Shown piece after piece: positions 5,673 through 6,416 of a stretch of DNA of 6,416 nucleotides (its first letter is position 1; the number at the start of each line of letters is the position of its first letter). Source of the DNA: an uncultured Massilia sp. (lineage in GTDB: Bacteria; Pseudomonadota; Gammaproteobacteria; Burkholderiales; Burkholderiaceae). The translations under genes and the position numbers were made by a program. The notes under the pieces are model-generated. The model worked only from the letters and a program-made list of their open reading frames with translations. It was not told the DNA's origin and did not search any database. The stretch covers positions 1-6,416 of the forward strand of contig CAMPHU010000254.1 of NCBI GenBank assembly GCA_946886065.1, written 5' to 3'.

Positions 5673-6228
5673 ATTCCGGCCGGCGCCTGCTGGATTGTCA
5701 ACATCAGCATCAGGTAACCGAATAGGACCGCCTCCGTATTCACCGGCGTCGGGCACGCCGACAGGCGGTTTATGGCGCCCGGACCGGCCACGTGACGAGG
5801 CCGATTCGACGAGCCACCCCGATGAACACCTCTCAATGGCCCGTCACTGTGGCGTTCTGGCCTCTCCGCATCCCACGAGCGCCGTACCGCCAATGAAGCA
5901 CGCGCGTTCTCGTCCTGGTCAAGAGCGCCTGCCAAACCTTTCAGTGCAAGGTGCGCGCCGGAGATCAGTTGCCCTGGACAGCAAGACGCTGTAAGACTGG
6001 CATGGAAGTCCTGCTAGATGCTGTGAGCCGGTGCCGCCTTGTTTCCGGCACGGATTAATGAGCGCGTCCTTGCCTCCGACAAGACTTGACAATCGAGTTC
6101 TCATCTCCCGCGTGACCGAGTGAACGAGCCGCGGTATTGCTGTCGCCTGTATGTAGGTCTGCGAGCTTGGCCTGGGGCCGGGCCCGAAAAACAAGCTGTG
6201 CATCGTCCATCTCCCTCCTTCCCTTGCT
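5673..6228. other. Stretch with no recognisable gene; a few hairpins
   Basis: Open frames on both strands are under 100 codons, overlap each other and have no recognisable motifs or good ribosome binding sites, so none is called. Visible structure includes CGGCGT (5744-5749)/ACGCCG (5755-5760) with a 5-base loop, and GTGCCG (6031-6036)/CGGCAC (6046-6051). There is also a nested hairpin with outer stem GCTTG (6165-6169)/CAAGC (6192-6196) and inner GGCC (6169-6172)/GGCC (6176-6179). Short stems are frequent by chance in such DNA. A decayed gene or a small RNA cannot be excluded. Confidence 0.4.
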
Positions 6229-6271
6229 CCGCTAGCTCTCCGGTTTGATTAATTGTGCACACGTAATTTCC

Positions 6272-6300
6272 TTGAGGGAATTTCCCATTGCAATTAGATA
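6272..6300 (+). promoter_or_regulatory. Candidate sigma-70 promoter
   Basis: TTGAGG (6272-6277) is followed after 17 bases by TAGATA (6295-6300). The -35 box matches TTGACA at four positions. The -10 box is poor; GATACT at 6297-6302 matches TATAAT better but with a 19-base spacer. The AT-rich setting and orientation towards a possible gene beyond the edge favour it. It overlaps the GGGAATTTCCC inverted repeat, which could be an operator. Confidence 0.3.
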
Positions 6301-6408
6301 CTCCAAGAAAATTTTTCTCTGAATCCATTGAACTTGGGAAGTTTAACTAACTCAAAGCTACTCATTTGCAACATTGGAGCTACGAGTACAGCATAGTTGA
6401 ATTCCCAT

Positions 6409-6414
6409 AGGAAA
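6409..6414 (+). promoter_or_regulatory. Possible Shine-Dalgarno of a gene starting past the right edge
   Basis: AGGAAA sits at the very end of the window after about 180 bases of AT-rich leader. If an ATG follows within about 5-10 bases, this is its ribosome binding site. The start itself is not visible. Confidence 0.3.
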
Positions 6415-6416
6415 TA

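Larger units (their letters stand above)
6229..6416 (+). promoter_or_regulatory. AT-rich intergenic/leader region at the right edge
   Basis: Composition falls abruptly: 20 G+C in the 60 bases 6301-6360 by hand count, against about 42 of 60 in the export genes. Such AT-rich islands in high-GC bacteria are usually promoter/leader regions. Features inside are the 8-bp palindrome TGTGCACA (6254-6261), a direct repeat AATTTCC (6265-6271 and 6279-6285), and GGGAATTTCCC (6276-6286), an inverted repeat around a single central T. No protein-coding frame is credible. A shift to yet another source of DNA is an alternative explanation. Confidence 0.45.

Noticed and set aside
5264..5673. Two overlapping plus-strand frames of 118 codons across the repeat array
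   Set aside because: The 39-40 base repeat period changes frame at each unit, so neither gives a repeated peptide, and there is no ribosome binding site or motif.
5636..5935. Minus-strand frame with a hydrophobic FGYLMLMLTI segment
   Set aside because: The short hydrophobic run is isolated, the rest is compositionally random, and the frame runs into the repeat array.
6086..6091. Perfect -35 hexamer TTGACA
   Set aside because: The sequence 16-18 bases downstream is CGCGTG-like, with no usable -10 box.

Overview
The window is high-GC bacterial DNA that appears to join pieces from at least two sources. It ends in a long stretch without convincing genes. Bases 1 to about 409 carry, on the minus strand, the 3' end of flgC followed by most of fliE. 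The FlgC C-terminus and the glycine-rich FliE N-terminus look actinobacterial to me. From about 406 the plus strand reads as a Burkholderiales-type betaproteobacterium, perhaps Oxalobacteraceae/Massilia-like. That placement rests on protein style and GC only.

The switch from flgC to purM happens inside both genes, around a GATC tetramer at 406-409. It therefore looks like a ligation or assembly chimera rather than a natural gene order. The plus strand then has the last 80 codons of purM, coupled by an ATGA overlap to the first ~47 codons of purN. PurN runs in frame into the C-terminal part of a TonB/TolA-C-like protein, so a second rearrangement (deletion or chimera) lies near 783-800.

Bases 1443-4995 hold the intact core of the window, a two-gene polysaccharide export unit. 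It encodes a Wza-type outer-membrane polysaccharide export lipoprotein, then a Wzc-type co-polymerase and bacterial tyrosine kinase (BY-kinase) 16 bases downstream with a strong ribosome binding site. Together they would form the trans-envelope machine that controls chain length and exports an exopolysaccharide or capsule. No Wzb phosphatase, Wzx, Wzy or glycosyltransferase lies within the window. The Wzc C-terminal tail is nearly devoid of the usual tyrosine cluster.

Bases 4996-6416 contain no gene I can support. They hold several short hairpins, a degenerate 39-40 bp tandem repeat array (about 5382-5672), and a final AT-rich segment (about 6229-6416). That last segment looks like a promoter/leader region and ends in a Shine-Dalgarno-like AGGAAA, suggesting that a gene starts just past the right edge. 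I see no clearly new system. The points most worth checking are the two junctions, the tyrosine-poor kinase tail and the repeat array.
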